Origin: Actinobacteria bacterium UBA6100
GTDB lineage: Bacteria > Actinomycetota > Coriobacteriia > Anaerosomatales > Anaerosomataceae
Direction: 5' to 3'
NCBI GenBank assembly: GCA_002423585.1
Contig: DIWS01000002.1
Span: forward strand, 62,001-126,000
Length of the DNA stretch: 64,000 nt
Part shown: positions 23,348 through 31,978 of the stretch, piece after piece
Numbering within the stretch: the stretch's first letter is position 1
Layout of the letters: each line of letters opens with the position of its first letter
Notes under the pieces: model-generated
What the model was told of the DNA's origin: nothing
What the model saw: only the letters and a program-made list of their open reading frames with translations
The model's database searches: none
Made by a program: the position numbers and the translations under genes

Positions 23348-24797
23348 CGGCGGGCACCACCTCGTGGACATCGACGGCGTCCGCGCGACGCCAGTCGAGC
23401 GTGCGGTACGCGTAGTACGCCGCGCCGAGAACGATGAACGACGCGATCAGCAGCGTCACGCGCGGGCCGGTGAACCACGAGGGGTCGGTCATGCCTTCGG
23501 ACAGGTTCCGGATGAGTGTGGCGAGCAGGTCGGCCATCGGCGAGACGACCACCATCGACAGCAGCAGCGACACCCGGATCACCGACTCCATGGCGGTGAA
23601 CACGCGGCCGCGGATCTCGTCGGCCACGGTGCGCACCACGTACGTGTTGCCCGCCACCGTGAGGCACGCGATACAGAAACCCGCCGTCACGCCGAAGATG
23701 AGCGCCACCCAGTACACACCGATGCTCGCGAACACGAGCATGCTCGCTCCGAACACCGTGACCGCACCGAGGAACAACGCCTGAAGCGGCACCCGGTTGG
23801 CGAGCTTCGGCACGACGATCGCGCCGGAGACCATGCCGAGTGCCATGAGCACCAGGATGAAGGTCTGCGGTGCGGCGACGAGCGTGCGGATCGCCTCGAA
23901 CTGGTCGAGGACCGGGATGCCATGGGAGAGGATCGCGGTCACGTATGACAGCCCGACGGTGATGACCGCCCCGCCGCCAAGGATCGCCATGCCCACGGTG
24001 ATCAGCAGCCCGCGGAGCTCGCGGTGCTGGCCGAGGAACCGGAACGACTCCAGCGCATCGCGGCCGATGAGCGAGAACGTGAACTTCCCGGCCTCACGCT
24101 CGGGACGGACGCGCACGCGGATCGACCACAGCAGGATGGCCGAGACGGTGAACGTGAGGCTGTTGAGCACCACGCCGGCCCGCGGGCCGAGGAGCGCCGG
24201 GGTGAACGGGCCAACGAGCACGTCGACCAGCGGTATGCCGCTGTCGAGCAGCGCCCGCACGATCGCCTCGAAGCCCGCGAGGATCGCGCCCGACATCGTG
24301 AGACCGATCAGCATGCTCGCCTGTTGCGTCGTATAGGCGAGCCCGTTGGCGACCGCGACCTCGTCTTCGGCCACCAGGCGCGGGATGAGTGCGCTGCGCG
24401 CGGGAGTGAAGAAGAGCGAGGCGATCTCCATCAGCAACACCGTGGTGTAGATGACCGCGAGGCTGTTGGTGAACAGCAGGAAAAGCGTGAGCAGCGCACG
24501 CACGAGGTCGCAGGCGATCATGAGTCGGCGCCGGTCGAACCGGTCGATGAACACACCGATCACCGAGGAGAACAGCAGCGACGGCACCATCTTGGCGATC
24601 ATGATGCCGGCGACCGCGAACGACGATCCGCCGGTGAGTGTGGTGACGAGCGGAATCAGAAGACCGATCACCAACCAGTCGCCCAGCCCGCTTACGAACT
24701 GCGAGAGCCACAGTGCACGAAAACGCTTGTTCTTCAGCACTGCCGAGTACGGGGTCTTCGCGGGGTGACCGAGGGCTGTGAGATCGACATCAGTCAT
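23340..24797 (-). CDS. MFS transporter lodged between the fumarase subunits
   Basis: This 485-residue protein is a major facilitator with about 12 hydrophobic helices and a cytoplasmic N-terminus ending NKRFRALWLSQFVSGLGDW, a signature of the MFS_3/enterobactin-exporter-like group; the loop between helices 2 and 3 reads DRFDRRRLMIACD. Substrate is unknown; context with malic enzyme and fumarase suggests a C4-dicarboxylate or another organic acid, but the sequence group is more often linked to drug or siderophore export. It overlaps fumA by eight bases and fumB by eight, so the three are translated together. Confidence 0.85.
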   Translation of the reverse strand: MTDVDLTALGHPAKTPYSAVLKNKRFRALWLSQFVSGLGDWLVIGLLIPLVTTLTGGSSFAVAGIMIAKMVPSLLFSSVIGVFIDRFDRRRLMIACDLVRALLTLFLLFTNSLAVIYTTVLLMEIASLFFTPARSALIPRLVAEDEVAVANGLAYTTQQASMLIGLTMSGAILAGFEAIVRALLDSGIPLVDVLVGPFTPALLGPRAGVVLNSLTFTVSAILLWSIRVRVRPEREAGKFTFSLIGRDALESFRFLGQHRELRGLLITVGMAILGGGAVITVGLSYVTAILSHGIPVLDQFEAIRTLVAAPQTFILVLMALGMVSGAIVVPKLANRVPLQALFLGAVTVFGASMLVFASIGVYWVALIFGVTAGFCIACLTVAGNTYVVRTVADEIRGRVFTAMESVIRVSLLLSMVVVSPMADLLATLIRNLSEGMTDPSWFTGPRVTLLIASFIVLGAAYYAYRTLDWRRADAVDVHEVVPADE

Positions 24798-25644
24798 GCG
24801 GCGGCACCTCCACGGTGACCGAACGCATCGCCGAGCACCCGAGGTTCACCGCGACCGGCAGGGCCGCGATGTGACACGGCGCCGTGAGTATCCGTACCCC
24901 GAGTGCGGTCGTGGCCCCACCCAGCCCGGCCGGACCTATGCCCAGCGCGTTGATATCCGCGAGCAGGTGCTCCTCGAGCGCGCCGAGGGCGGATGAGACC
25001 GCGGGTATACCGAGCGGACGCAGCAGCGCCTTCTTCGCCAATTTGCCCACCGAGTCGAACGTGCCACCCACACCTACTCCCACCACGAGCGGCGGGCAGG
25101 CGCCGGTGGCCTTCGCCGAGACCGTATCGAGCACGAAGCGCGCGACGCCCTCGACGCCGGACGACGGGTCGAGCATGGCCATCGCGCTCGCGTTGTCGGA
25201 TCCACCGCCCTTGAGCATCACGTGAACGGTGGCGCCGGCGCCCGGGCGCTGTGAGATCTCAACGAAGGCCGGCGTGTTGTCACCCGTGTTCGTGCGGTCG
25301 AGGAGCGCATCGATGACGACGCTCATGCGCAGCGCGTGCTCTCGGAACGCATACGCGACAGCACCGTCTATCGCTGCCTGCAGGTCTCCCTCGAGGCCTG
25401 AGTCCTGTCCCAGCTCGACCCACACCCAGACCGTCCCGGTGTCCTGGCACAACGGCACGCCATCGCGCTCGGCGATCGCCGCGTTGTCGACCAGCTGCCC
25501 GAGCACCTCGCGCGCGCGCTCGGATGGCTCCCTGAGCCCGGCGCTCCGGATGGCTCCGAGCACGTCGGGGCGCAGGGACGTCGCTGCCGTCCGGATCGAT
25601 CCCGCGACAGCGCGGGCGATGTCGGCTGCGGTGACGACGTTCAC
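24790..25644 (-). CDS. fumA: Fumarate hydratase, alpha subunit (class I, Fe-S type)
   Basis: The 284-residue alpha subunit carries the oxygen-sensitive [4Fe-4S] cluster. Cluster cysteines are visible in PLCQDTGTVWV (near residue 61), TGACPPLVVGVGVGG and NLGCSAMRSVTV, and the substrate loop as QRPGAGATVHVMLKGGGSDN. The start is GTG 25644, overlapping the malic enzyme stop as GTGA. The enzyme type favours anaerobic metabolism. Confidence 0.92.
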   Translation of the reverse strand: MNVVTAADIARAVAGSIRTAATSLRPDVLGAIRSAGLREPSERAREVLGQLVDNAAIAERDGVPLCQDTGTVWVWVELGQDSGLEGDLQAAIDGAVAYAFREHALRMSVVIDALLDRTNTGDNTPAFVEISQRPGAGATVHVMLKGGGSDNASAMAMLDPSSGVEGVARFVLDTVSAKATGACPPLVVGVGVGGTFDSVGKLAKKALLRPLGIPAVSSALGALEEHLLADINALGIGPAGLGGATTALGVRILTAPCHIAALPVAVNLGCSAMRSVTVEVPPHD

Positions 25645-26780
25645 GCCACGGACTCCCCGACCGCGCGGGCGATGGCGGGCACGACCCGCTCGTCGAAGAT
25701 CGACGGGACGATCGCATCAGGCGTCGGGGTCTCGACGAGGCCCGCAAGCGCGGCCGCGACCGCGAGCTTGATGGGCACGCTCACCTGCTCGACATCGTGG
25801 TCGAGCAGGCCCCGGAAGAGCCCCGGGAAGACGAGTGCGTTGTTGATCTGGTTCGGGAAGTCCGAGCGACCGGTGGCCACCACCACGGCGCCGCCGGCGC
25901 GCGCCTCGTCCGGCATGATCTCCGGCACGGGATTGGCGAGCGCGAACACCATCGGGTTCTCGCGCATCCGACGGATATCGTCAGAGGAGAACAGCCCGGC
26001 ACGCGAGACACCGATGAAGACGTCCGCACCGTCGAGCACGGCGGCGCCGACCGGCCAGGATGCGTCGGCCGTGCTCAGGGCGAGCACGTCGCGCTGATCG
26101 TCGTTGAGCGTCTCGCGCTCGGCGGAGAGAACACCCTTGCTGTCGCTGATCCGGATGGTGGTGAGGCCGTACGCGACGAGCAGCTGTGCGATGGCGATGC
26201 CCGCGGCCCCGGCTCCGGAGATGGCGATGCGCACCTCGTCGCTCTTGCCGGCGACGGCGAGTGCGTTGATGAGTCCGGCGAGCACGACGATCGCCGTGCC
26301 GTGCTGGTCGTCGTGAAACACGGGGATGTCGAGGTCACGGGTGAGCCGCCGCTCGATCTCGAAACAGCGCGGCGCCGAGATGTCCTCGAGGTTGATACCG
26401 CCGAAGCCGGGCGCGATGTTCTTCACGGTCTCGACGATCGCGTCCGGGTCCTTCGTGGCCAGGCAGATGGGTACGGCGTTGATCCCGGCGAACTCCGAGA
26501 AGATCGCGGCCTTGCCCTCCATCACGGGCAGGGCGGCCTCAGGACCGATATCGCCGAGGCCGAGGACCGCGGTGCCGTCGGTGACGATCGCGACGGTGTT
26601 CTGCTTGCCCGTGAGCTCGCGCACCAGGGCGGGGTCCTCGGCTATCGCCATCGAGACCTCACCGACACCGGGCGTGTACACGATGCTCAGGTTCTGCGCA
26701 TCGAGCGGGATCTTGGATGTTATCGCGGTCTTGCCGCGCGACTGACGGTGGAACTCGATCGGATCGGACGCAGAAGCCAT
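25641..26780 (-). CDS. NAD(P)-dependent malic enzyme
   Basis: The 379-residue short-form malic enzyme decarboxylates malate to pyruvate with NAD(P). It has the N-terminal YTPGVGEVSMAIAEDP, the lysine/metal region GLGDIGPEAALPVMEGKA and GGINLEDISAPRCFEIE with DIPVFHDDQHGTAIV, then the Rossmann fold with SGAGAAGIAIAQLL and ALANPVPEIMPDEA. ATG 26780 has AGGGAGAGG just upstream. The frame continues upstream but has no coding support. Together with fumAB it links fumarate, malate and pyruvate. Confidence 0.93.
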   Translation of the reverse strand: MASASDPIEFHRQSRGKTAITSKIPLDAQNLSIVYTPGVGEVSMAIAEDPALVRELTGKQNTVAIVTDGTAVLGLGDIGPEAALPVMEGKAAIFSEFAGINAVPICLATKDPDAIVETVKNIAPGFGGINLEDISAPRCFEIERRLTRDLDIPVFHDDQHGTAIVVLAGLINALAVAGKSDEVRIAISGAGAAGIAIAQLLVAYGLTTIRISDSKGVLSAERETLNDDQRDVLALSTADASWPVGAAVLDGADVFIGVSRAGLFSSDDIRRMRENPMVFALANPVPEIMPDEARAGGAVVVATGRSDFPNQINNALVFPGLFRGLLDHDVEQVSVPIKLAVAAALAGLVETPTPDAIVPSIFDERVVPAIARAVGESVA

Positions 26781-26886
26781 GCCTCTCCCTCTTCGCAGCA
26801 GCATTCGTTCCGGGCCGCAGGGCATGCGGAACGCGGCCGGGGAACGGCCACGTGCGATTCTACCATTCAGGTGATGCGGACCCGCC

Positions 26887-27579
26887 TCAGTCCAGATCGG
26901 CAGGGTAGTCGACGTCGACCTTTCGGCCATGGTGCGCCGCGATGCGCTGAAGAAGCACCGTCGGTACCTCGGGAAACGCCGTGGGGGCCTCGGGCGGGCC
27001 GAGCGGCGTGGTGATGTCGGCCACCAGCAGGTCGTCGCCGGCGGTCGCTTCCGCGAGCACCTCGCCGAGATGGATGATCGCCGAGCCGCCATGGCCGGGT
27101 TCGCCCGGTTCAGCGCCGTCGGCCTCGGCGACCACCACGACCGACGCGAGCGACGTGGAGAGCGCGACGGCAAGCTCGAGGACCGCCTGCGCCTGCAACT
27201 CGGACTCCGCTCCCGGGGCGAGCACAAGCAGGCCCGGCCTTCGCGCAGCGCATGCCAGGAGCGCAGCGTGATCCATCGCATCATCGCCGACGAGCGCGCA
27301 GGCAGCCCCCACCGCTTCGACAGACAGCGTGAGCGGACCGTCGCCGGGATCGGACCCGTACCGGTGAGCGGACCACACGACCACGCCGGGCGCATCCTCT
27401 TCGGTGCGGCGGAACAGTTCGTCACCGAGCGGGCCATCGTGTACCGCGGCAACGTCGGGCAGTATCACCAGATCCGCGCCGAGCGAAGCCGCTCGGGCGA
27501 CCGCGATGACCAGCGCCTCGAGGTCCTGGGCCGGGGCGGGCCTGAGCTCGTGCTGTACGACCGCGATCTTCACATGCAT
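26887..27579 (-). CDS. Degenerate nitrilase-superfamily protein
   Basis: The 230 residues follow the carbon-nitrogen hydrolase fold: MHVKIAVVQHELRP, a first-strand motif SLGADLVILPD, and a late GGSAIIHLGEVLAEA followed by LLVADI, each in the expected place. Yet the catalytic Glu of the first motif is Asp, no clear catalytic Lys is seen, and the nucleophile region DHAALLACAARRPGLLVL lacks the usual CYDxRFPE context. It is therefore probably catalytically dead or altered. It lies between topA and the malic enzyme gene with clear gaps on both sides. Confidence 0.7.
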   Translation of the reverse strand: MHVKIAVVQHELRPAPAQDLEALVIAVARAASLGADLVILPDVAAVHDGPLGDELFRRTEEDAPGVVVWSAHRYGSDPGDGPLTLSVEAVGAACALVGDDAMDHAALLACAARRPGLLVLAPGAESELQAQAVLELAVALSTSLASVVVVAEADGAEPGEPGHGGSAIIHLGEVLAEATAGDDLLVADITTPLGPPEAPTAFPEVPTVLLQRIAAHHGRKVDVDYPADLD

Positions 27580-27646
27580 CTCCCCACTGGATTGCAGTGC
27601 ACTGAGATGATGCCCGTCCGCGGCGCTTCACTCACCGGAGCCTCGA

Positions 27647-30157
27647 CTACTCCGCGCCCTCCACCTTCTTGCGGGTGGTGGGCTTCTTCTTGGCTGCCGG
27701 CTTCTTGGCTGCCGGCTTCTTGGTGCCCGCCGCCTTCTTCGCCCCGCCGGACCTGCGAGGTCCGTTCGTGCGCGGCGGCTTGAGCGGGCACGCCGGGTCG
27801 ATGCAGATCTTCCACGGGCCCTTCTTGGTGTGCACGATCACCTTCGGGGTGCCGCACTCGCAGACCTCGTCGGTGGGCTCTAGGTCGCCCTGCTGCGGCA
27901 GCGGGTACGAGGTCTTGCAGCTCTCGAAGTTGGTGCAGCGCACGTAGCGGCTGCCGGTGCCGGAGTACTGGACCACCAGATCGCCATGATCGCCGGTGGG
28001 ACACGCATCCCTGGCGATGACGATCTCCGGGCCGCGCTTGGTGGGACACTCGGTGCTCAGGCACATGAGGCGCGGGCGCTTCTTGAACTGGATGATCTTC
28101 ACCTGCGGCGTTCCGCACACCGGACACGGCTCGTCGGAGGACTGGTACTTCGCGTTCTTGGGAAGCGGGTACGTGACGGTGCACTCGGGATAGCCGCTGC
28201 ACCCCACGAAGTACGTGCGGTTCTTCGGCGAGTACTTGATGAGCAGGTCGTGACCCGAGACCGGGCAGATGCCCACCTTGGCGTCCTCGTCGATGGCACC
28301 CTTGAGCAGCTCGGCGATCTCGTCCACCCGCGGCAGCAGCTCTTCGAGCACCATCGCGAGCGCATTCTGCGAGTGGCCCACGACCACCGGCAGCGTGGAG
28401 CGGCCGCTGGCGATCGCGTCCATCTCGCGATCGAGCGAGACCGTCATCTCCGGCGTCGTGATCTCACTCGCGTACCGCGACAGCGCCTCGATCACGGTAC
28501 GGCCCTTGTAGGTGGGCTCTACCGGGTCGTTGGCGATGTACTTGCGGTCGTAGAGCGTCTGGATGATGTCGTGACGCGTCGCCTTGGTGCCGAGGCCGAG
28601 CTTCTCCATCTCCTGGATCAGCTTGCCCTGGGAGTAGCGGGCCGGGGGCTGCGTCTGCTTGCCCTCCATCTCCGCACCGAGGAAGCCAATGTGCTCCCCT
28701 TCCTCCACCTGCGGTAGGTGCTCGTCCTTGCGCAGCCCGTAGTGATAGATGGCGCGGAAGCCTGGTGTCACGACGACATCGCCCTTGGCGACGAAGCGCT
28801 CACCGGCCACGTCGAGATCGACGCGCGTCCCTTCGATCACCGCGGCTTCGGACAGCGTTGCCATGAACCGTCGCGCCACGAGGTTGTAGAGCTTCCATGC
28901 CTGCGGATCGAGCTTGTCGGGGTCTCCGATGCCCGTGGGATGGATCGGCGGATGGTCGGTCGCTTCCTTCTCACCACGTGTGGCGTGCAGCGCGTCCTTG
29001 GCGAGCAGCTTCTGTGCGTACTCGTGGTAGAACGGCACCTCGGAAAGCGTGCGAAGCAGACCCTTGATGTCCAGGCTGGGCGAATAGACGGTGTTGTCCA
29101 CACGCGGATACGAGATCAAACCGCTCATGTACAGCGACTCGGCGATGCGCATCGTCTGCGAGGGCGTCAGGCCCTCGGAAGCGGCCGCGGCCATGAGCGC
29201 GGTGGTGTTGAACGGCGCAGGCGGCTTCTGCTGCCGCTTCGTGCGTTTCACGGCCTGCACGACGCCCTCGGACTGTCCGGCGACGGCGTCGAGAACCGCA
29301 CGTGCGGCGTCCTCGGTGGGGAACCGCTCGGTGGCGTGGCCGGCGGTGAACTCGTCACCGTTCTTGCCGAAGGCGCCACGCACGACCCAGTAGTCCTCCG
29401 ATACGAACGCCTCGCGTTCCTTCTCGCGGTCGCAGATGAGCTTGAGGGTCGGCGTCTGGACGCGACCGGAGCTGAGCACGTCGCCGAAGGGCTTGCGCGT
29501 CATCTTCTGGAGCGACAGCGTGAGGAAGCGCGTGAGCACCGCACCCCAGATAAGGTCGATGTCCTGCCGCGTCTCTCCCGCCTGCGCGAGCTCCTCCGAA
29601 AGCGGCCCCTCCTCGGCGAACGCGCGCTCGATCTCGTCTTTGGTGATGGCCGAGAAGCGCACGCGCGTGACCGGCACGGTCTTGTTCGCCGAGCGCACGA
29701 TGTCACGCGCGTCGGCGCCGATGAGCTCGCCCTCGCGGTCGAAGTCGGTCGCGATGATGACCTTGTCCGCCTTCTTCGAGAGGTTCTTGATCGACTGGAT
29801 GATGCCCTTCTCCTTGGGCACCTTCTCGACCGCCACGCGCGCCAGAACGGGCAGAGTCTCCAGGCGCCACCGCTTGAGATCGAGGTCGTCCTCGGTGGCC
29901 AGCAGATCGCCTGCACCGTACGAGAGCACACGGGGGTCGGATGCGGCCAGCTCCCTGACCGAGGCGCCGTCGAGCGTCGGCGCGAAGTCGACCTCCATGA
30001 TGTGGCCCTTGAGGCCGATCGACACCCAGTCCTCGCCATCGCGGCGGAAGTAGTAGGCGGGTGTGGTGTACACCTTATCGGCCTTGGGTTTGCCTACCGC
30101 CAGGATCTCGGCGATGCGCTTGGCCGCTATGTTCTTCTCTGAGATGACCAGATTCAT
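27647..30157 (-). CDS. topA: DNA topoisomerase I (archaeal-like type IA) with C-terminal zinc ribbons
   Basis: This 836-residue enzyme relaxes negative supercoils. The Toprim domain starts MNLVISEKNIAAKRIAEIL and holds TDFDREGE (138-145); the active-site tyrosine is Y350 in LISYPRVDNTVY. After about residue 640 come four Cys-rich zinc ribbons (first one begins CPVSGHDLLIKY; the last CECGTPKV) and a Lys/Ala-rich tail. The N-terminus looks more like archaeal topoisomerase I than the usual bacterial TopA. The start at 30157 is chosen because family similarity begins there; GGAG lies about 13 bases upstream. Confidence 0.92.
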   Translation of the reverse strand: MNLVISEKNIAAKRIAEILAVGKPKADKVYTTPAYYFRRDGEDWVSIGLKGHIMEVDFAPTLDGASVRELAASDPRVLSYGAGDLLATEDDLDLKRWRLETLPVLARVAVEKVPKEKGIIQSIKNLSKKADKVIIATDFDREGELIGADARDIVRSANKTVPVTRVRFSAITKDEIERAFAEEGPLSEELAQAGETRQDIDLIWGAVLTRFLTLSLQKMTRKPFGDVLSSGRVQTPTLKLICDREKEREAFVSEDYWVVRGAFGKNGDEFTAGHATERFPTEDAARAVLDAVAGQSEGVVQAVKRTKRQQKPPAPFNTTALMAAAASEGLTPSQTMRIAESLYMSGLISYPRVDNTVYSPSLDIKGLLRTLSEVPFYHEYAQKLLAKDALHATRGEKEATDHPPIHPTGIGDPDKLDPQAWKLYNLVARRFMATLSEAAVIEGTRVDLDVAGERFVAKGDVVVTPGFRAIYHYGLRKDEHLPQVEEGEHIGFLGAEMEGKQTQPPARYSQGKLIQEMEKLGLGTKATRHDIIQTLYDRKYIANDPVEPTYKGRTVIEALSRYASEITTPEMTVSLDREMDAIASGRSTLPVVVGHSQNALAMVLEELLPRVDEIAELLKGAIDEDAKVGICPVSGHDLLIKYSPKNRTYFVGCSGYPECTVTYPLPKNAKYQSSDEPCPVCGTPQVKIIQFKKRPRLMCLSTECPTKRGPEIVIARDACPTGDHGDLVVQYSGTGSRYVRCTNFESCKTSYPLPQQGDLEPTDEVCECGTPKVIVHTKKGPWKICIDPACPLKPPRTNGPRRSGGAKKAAGTKKPAAKKPAAKKKPTTRKKVEGAE

Positions 30158-30254
30158 TCGACAGGTCTCCGACCGTCGTGGGGCAATTCCTGCCGAGTAT
30201 ATACGCCGCGTCAAGCCTGACGTTAACCGGAGGCCGCCTGGAGGTGAACCGGTA

Positions 30255-30386
30255 GGACCTACCGGACGAGGCGGTCCGCTGCGAGTTCCGCAGGAGGGGG
30301 AGGCGGCGAAGGCGCACCGCGACTGAGCCGCCGTGGGGCCCCTCCGAGGACTGTCTGAGCGCCGGACCGCCTCGTCCGGCAGGTCC
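30255..30386. repeat. Inverted pair of GC-rich palindromic units (REP/BIME-like, highly structured)
   Basis: 24 bases at 30255-30278 are the reverse complement of 30363-30386 with one mismatch. Each arm also contains its own small hairpin (CGGAC...GTCCG). The 84-base interior holds CTGCG/CGCAG, GGAGGGG/CCCCTCC and GGCGGC/GCCGCC pairings, so the whole 132 bases could fold as one branched RNA or as two separate hairpins. It occupies most of the gap between the HD gene and topA. Confidence 0.7.
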
Positions 30387-30388
30387 CG

Positions 30389-30943
30389 CTACAGTCCGAC
30401 TTCGGCAGCTCTCGCCTGCATCGCCGTGAGCGCCAGCTGAAGGAACTCCTCGCGCGTGAGGTCGAGCTCCTCGCAGGCGGCCATCTGCTCGCGGCTGGCG
30501 CCGCGCGCGAAGGCCTTCTCCTTCCAGCGCTTGAGCAGCGACCGCAATTCCACGTTGGCGAGCGACTTGTCGGGGCGCACGAGGGCGGCGGCCACGATGA
30601 AGCCGGTCGTGGGATCGGCCGCATACAGCGCACGATCCATCAACGACTCCCGCGGCGCCTTGTCGGCGTGCGCGAGGATCGCATGCAGCTGCTCCGCGTC
30701 CAACTCATCGGCGAGCAACTCGGCGGTGATGACGCCGTGCCGCTCGAAGTCCTCGGCCGTCTCGGCGTAGTCAAGGTCGTGGAGCAGCCCGGCGAGCGCC
30801 CAGCGCTCCACATCGGCATCCGGCAGGCTGAAGTGCTTCGCGAGCGCCTCCATGATCACCTCGGTGGCGACGCAGTGGTTCACGAGATTCGCGTTGGGGA
30901 TGCGCTCCCGCGTGAGCGTGAGCGCCGCTGCCCGGTCCATCAT
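30389..30943 (-). CDS. HD-domain phosphohydrolase-like protein
   Basis: The 184-residue protein carries an HD metal-binding core: an early histidine in NLVNHCVATEV (H23), HD at 55-56 in AGLLHDLDYAE, and later HAILAHADKAPRE. Such proteins hydrolyse nucleotides or phosphoesters, but the substrate is unknown. ATG 30943 overlaps the hypB stop (ATGA); the next codon is also ATG. Its link to hypAB is seen only as co-transcription. Confidence 0.82.
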   Translation of the reverse strand: MMDRAAALTLTRERIPNANLVNHCVATEVIMEALAKHFSLPDADVERWALAGLLHDLDYAETAEDFERHGVITAELLADELDAEQLHAILAHADKAPRESLMDRALYAADPTTGFIVAAALVRPDKSLANVELRSLLKRWKEKAFARGASREQMAACEELDLTREEFLQLALTAMQARAAEVGL

Positions 30944-31608
30944 GATGCGGCCTCTGCCTTCGCGGCCTCGATGCGGCCGGCGAGCCACTCGGCCCACTCG
31001 GCCACGCCGTCACCCTTGGTGGCCGAGATCGGGAAGATCGGCGCAACACCATTGAGACTCCGGACCACGCTCGTGAACTCAGCCTCGTCGAAGTCGAAGA
31101 CCGGCATCGTGTCGCACTTGTTCAGGATGACCGCCTCCGACACCTGGAAGATGTTCGGGTACTTCTGCGGCTTGTCGTGGCCCTCGGGGACCGAAAGGAT
31201 CATGACTTTGGCGCTCTCGCCAAGGTCGAAGTCCGAGGGGCAGACGAGATTGCCCACGTTCTCGATGATGATGAGGTCAAGCGCGTCGAGGTCGAGCGTG
31301 TCCACCGCGCGGCGGATCATCGCCGACTCGAGGTGGCACGCCCCGCCGGTGTTGATCTGTACGGCGGGGATGCCGTGCGCACGGACCTTCTCGGCATCCA
31401 CCTTGCTCGCGATGTCGCCCTCGATCACCGCGATCGCGTAGCGGTCGCGCAGCGCGTCGATGGTCGCGAGGATCGTCGAGGTCTTGCCCGCGCCGGGTGA
31501 TGCCATCAGGTCGAGCACGAACACGCCGTGGTCGGCGAAGCGCGAACGGTTGGCCGATGCGAGTTCGTCGTTGGCGGCAAGGATCCGCTGTTCGATGTCG
31601 ACCTTCAC
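30940..31608 (-). CDS. hypB: Ni-hydrogenase maturation GTPase HypB
   Basis: HypB is the GTPase that helps insert nickel into [NiFe] hydrogenase. The 222 residues include Walker A SPGAGKTS (37-44), the metal site C91-H92 in GGACHLES, and the G-motif NKCD. The N-terminal His-rich nickel-storage stretch found in some HypB is missing. It follows hypA after 12 bases and overlaps the HD gene by four. Confidence 0.95.
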   Translation of the reverse strand: MKVDIEQRILAANDELASANRSRFADHGVFVLDLMASPGAGKTSTILATIDALRDRYAIAVIEGDIASKVDAEKVRAHGIPAVQINTGGACHLESAMIRRAVDTLDLDALDLIIIENVGNLVCPSDFDLGESAKVMILSVPEGHDKPQKYPNIFQVSEAVILNKCDTMPVFDFDEAEFTSVVRSLNGVAPIFPISATKGDGVAEWAEWLAGRIEAAKAEAAS

Positions 31609-31620
31609 GCGTCACACCCC

Positions 31621-31965
31621 TCAGTCGATGTCGATGGAGTCGATCTTGAGCTCACGGCCGGTGAGCAGCCGCACCAGATACCCGCTGCACGACGGGCACT
31701 GCGCACCGGAGTAGCGGTCGTGCCCCCACTCATGGCCGCAGTCGGCGCACTGCGAGCGGGCGTCGAGCATGGTCACATTGAGAACAGCAGCCTCGGCCAT
31801 CGTGCCGGTGCGGATGGCCTCCCACGCGAAGTGCAGCGCGTCTTCCATCACCTCGGTGAGAACCCCGACGGTGATGTCGACCTCGTTGATCTTCGTCGCG
31901 CCGGCATCTTCGGCGGCAGTGATGGCAGAGGAAAGGATCCCCTCGGCGATACCCATCTCGTGCAT
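31621..31965 (-). CDS. hypA: Nickel metallochaperone HypA
   Basis: HypA delivers nickel to hydrogenase (or urease) precursors with HypB. The 114-residue protein has the N-terminal Ni site MHEMGIAEGI (His2) and the zinc site with two CxxC pairs (C73/C76 and C90/C93). Lengths and spacing are standard. No hydrogenase structural genes or hypCDEF lie in this window. Confidence 0.95.
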   Translation of the reverse strand: MHEMGIAEGILSSAITAAEDAGATKINEVDITVGVLTEVMEDALHFAWEAIRTGTMAEAAVLNVTMLDARSQCADCGHEWGHDRYSGAQCPSCSGYLVRLLTGRELKIDSIDID

Positions 31966-31978
31966 GTGCGGCTCCGTG

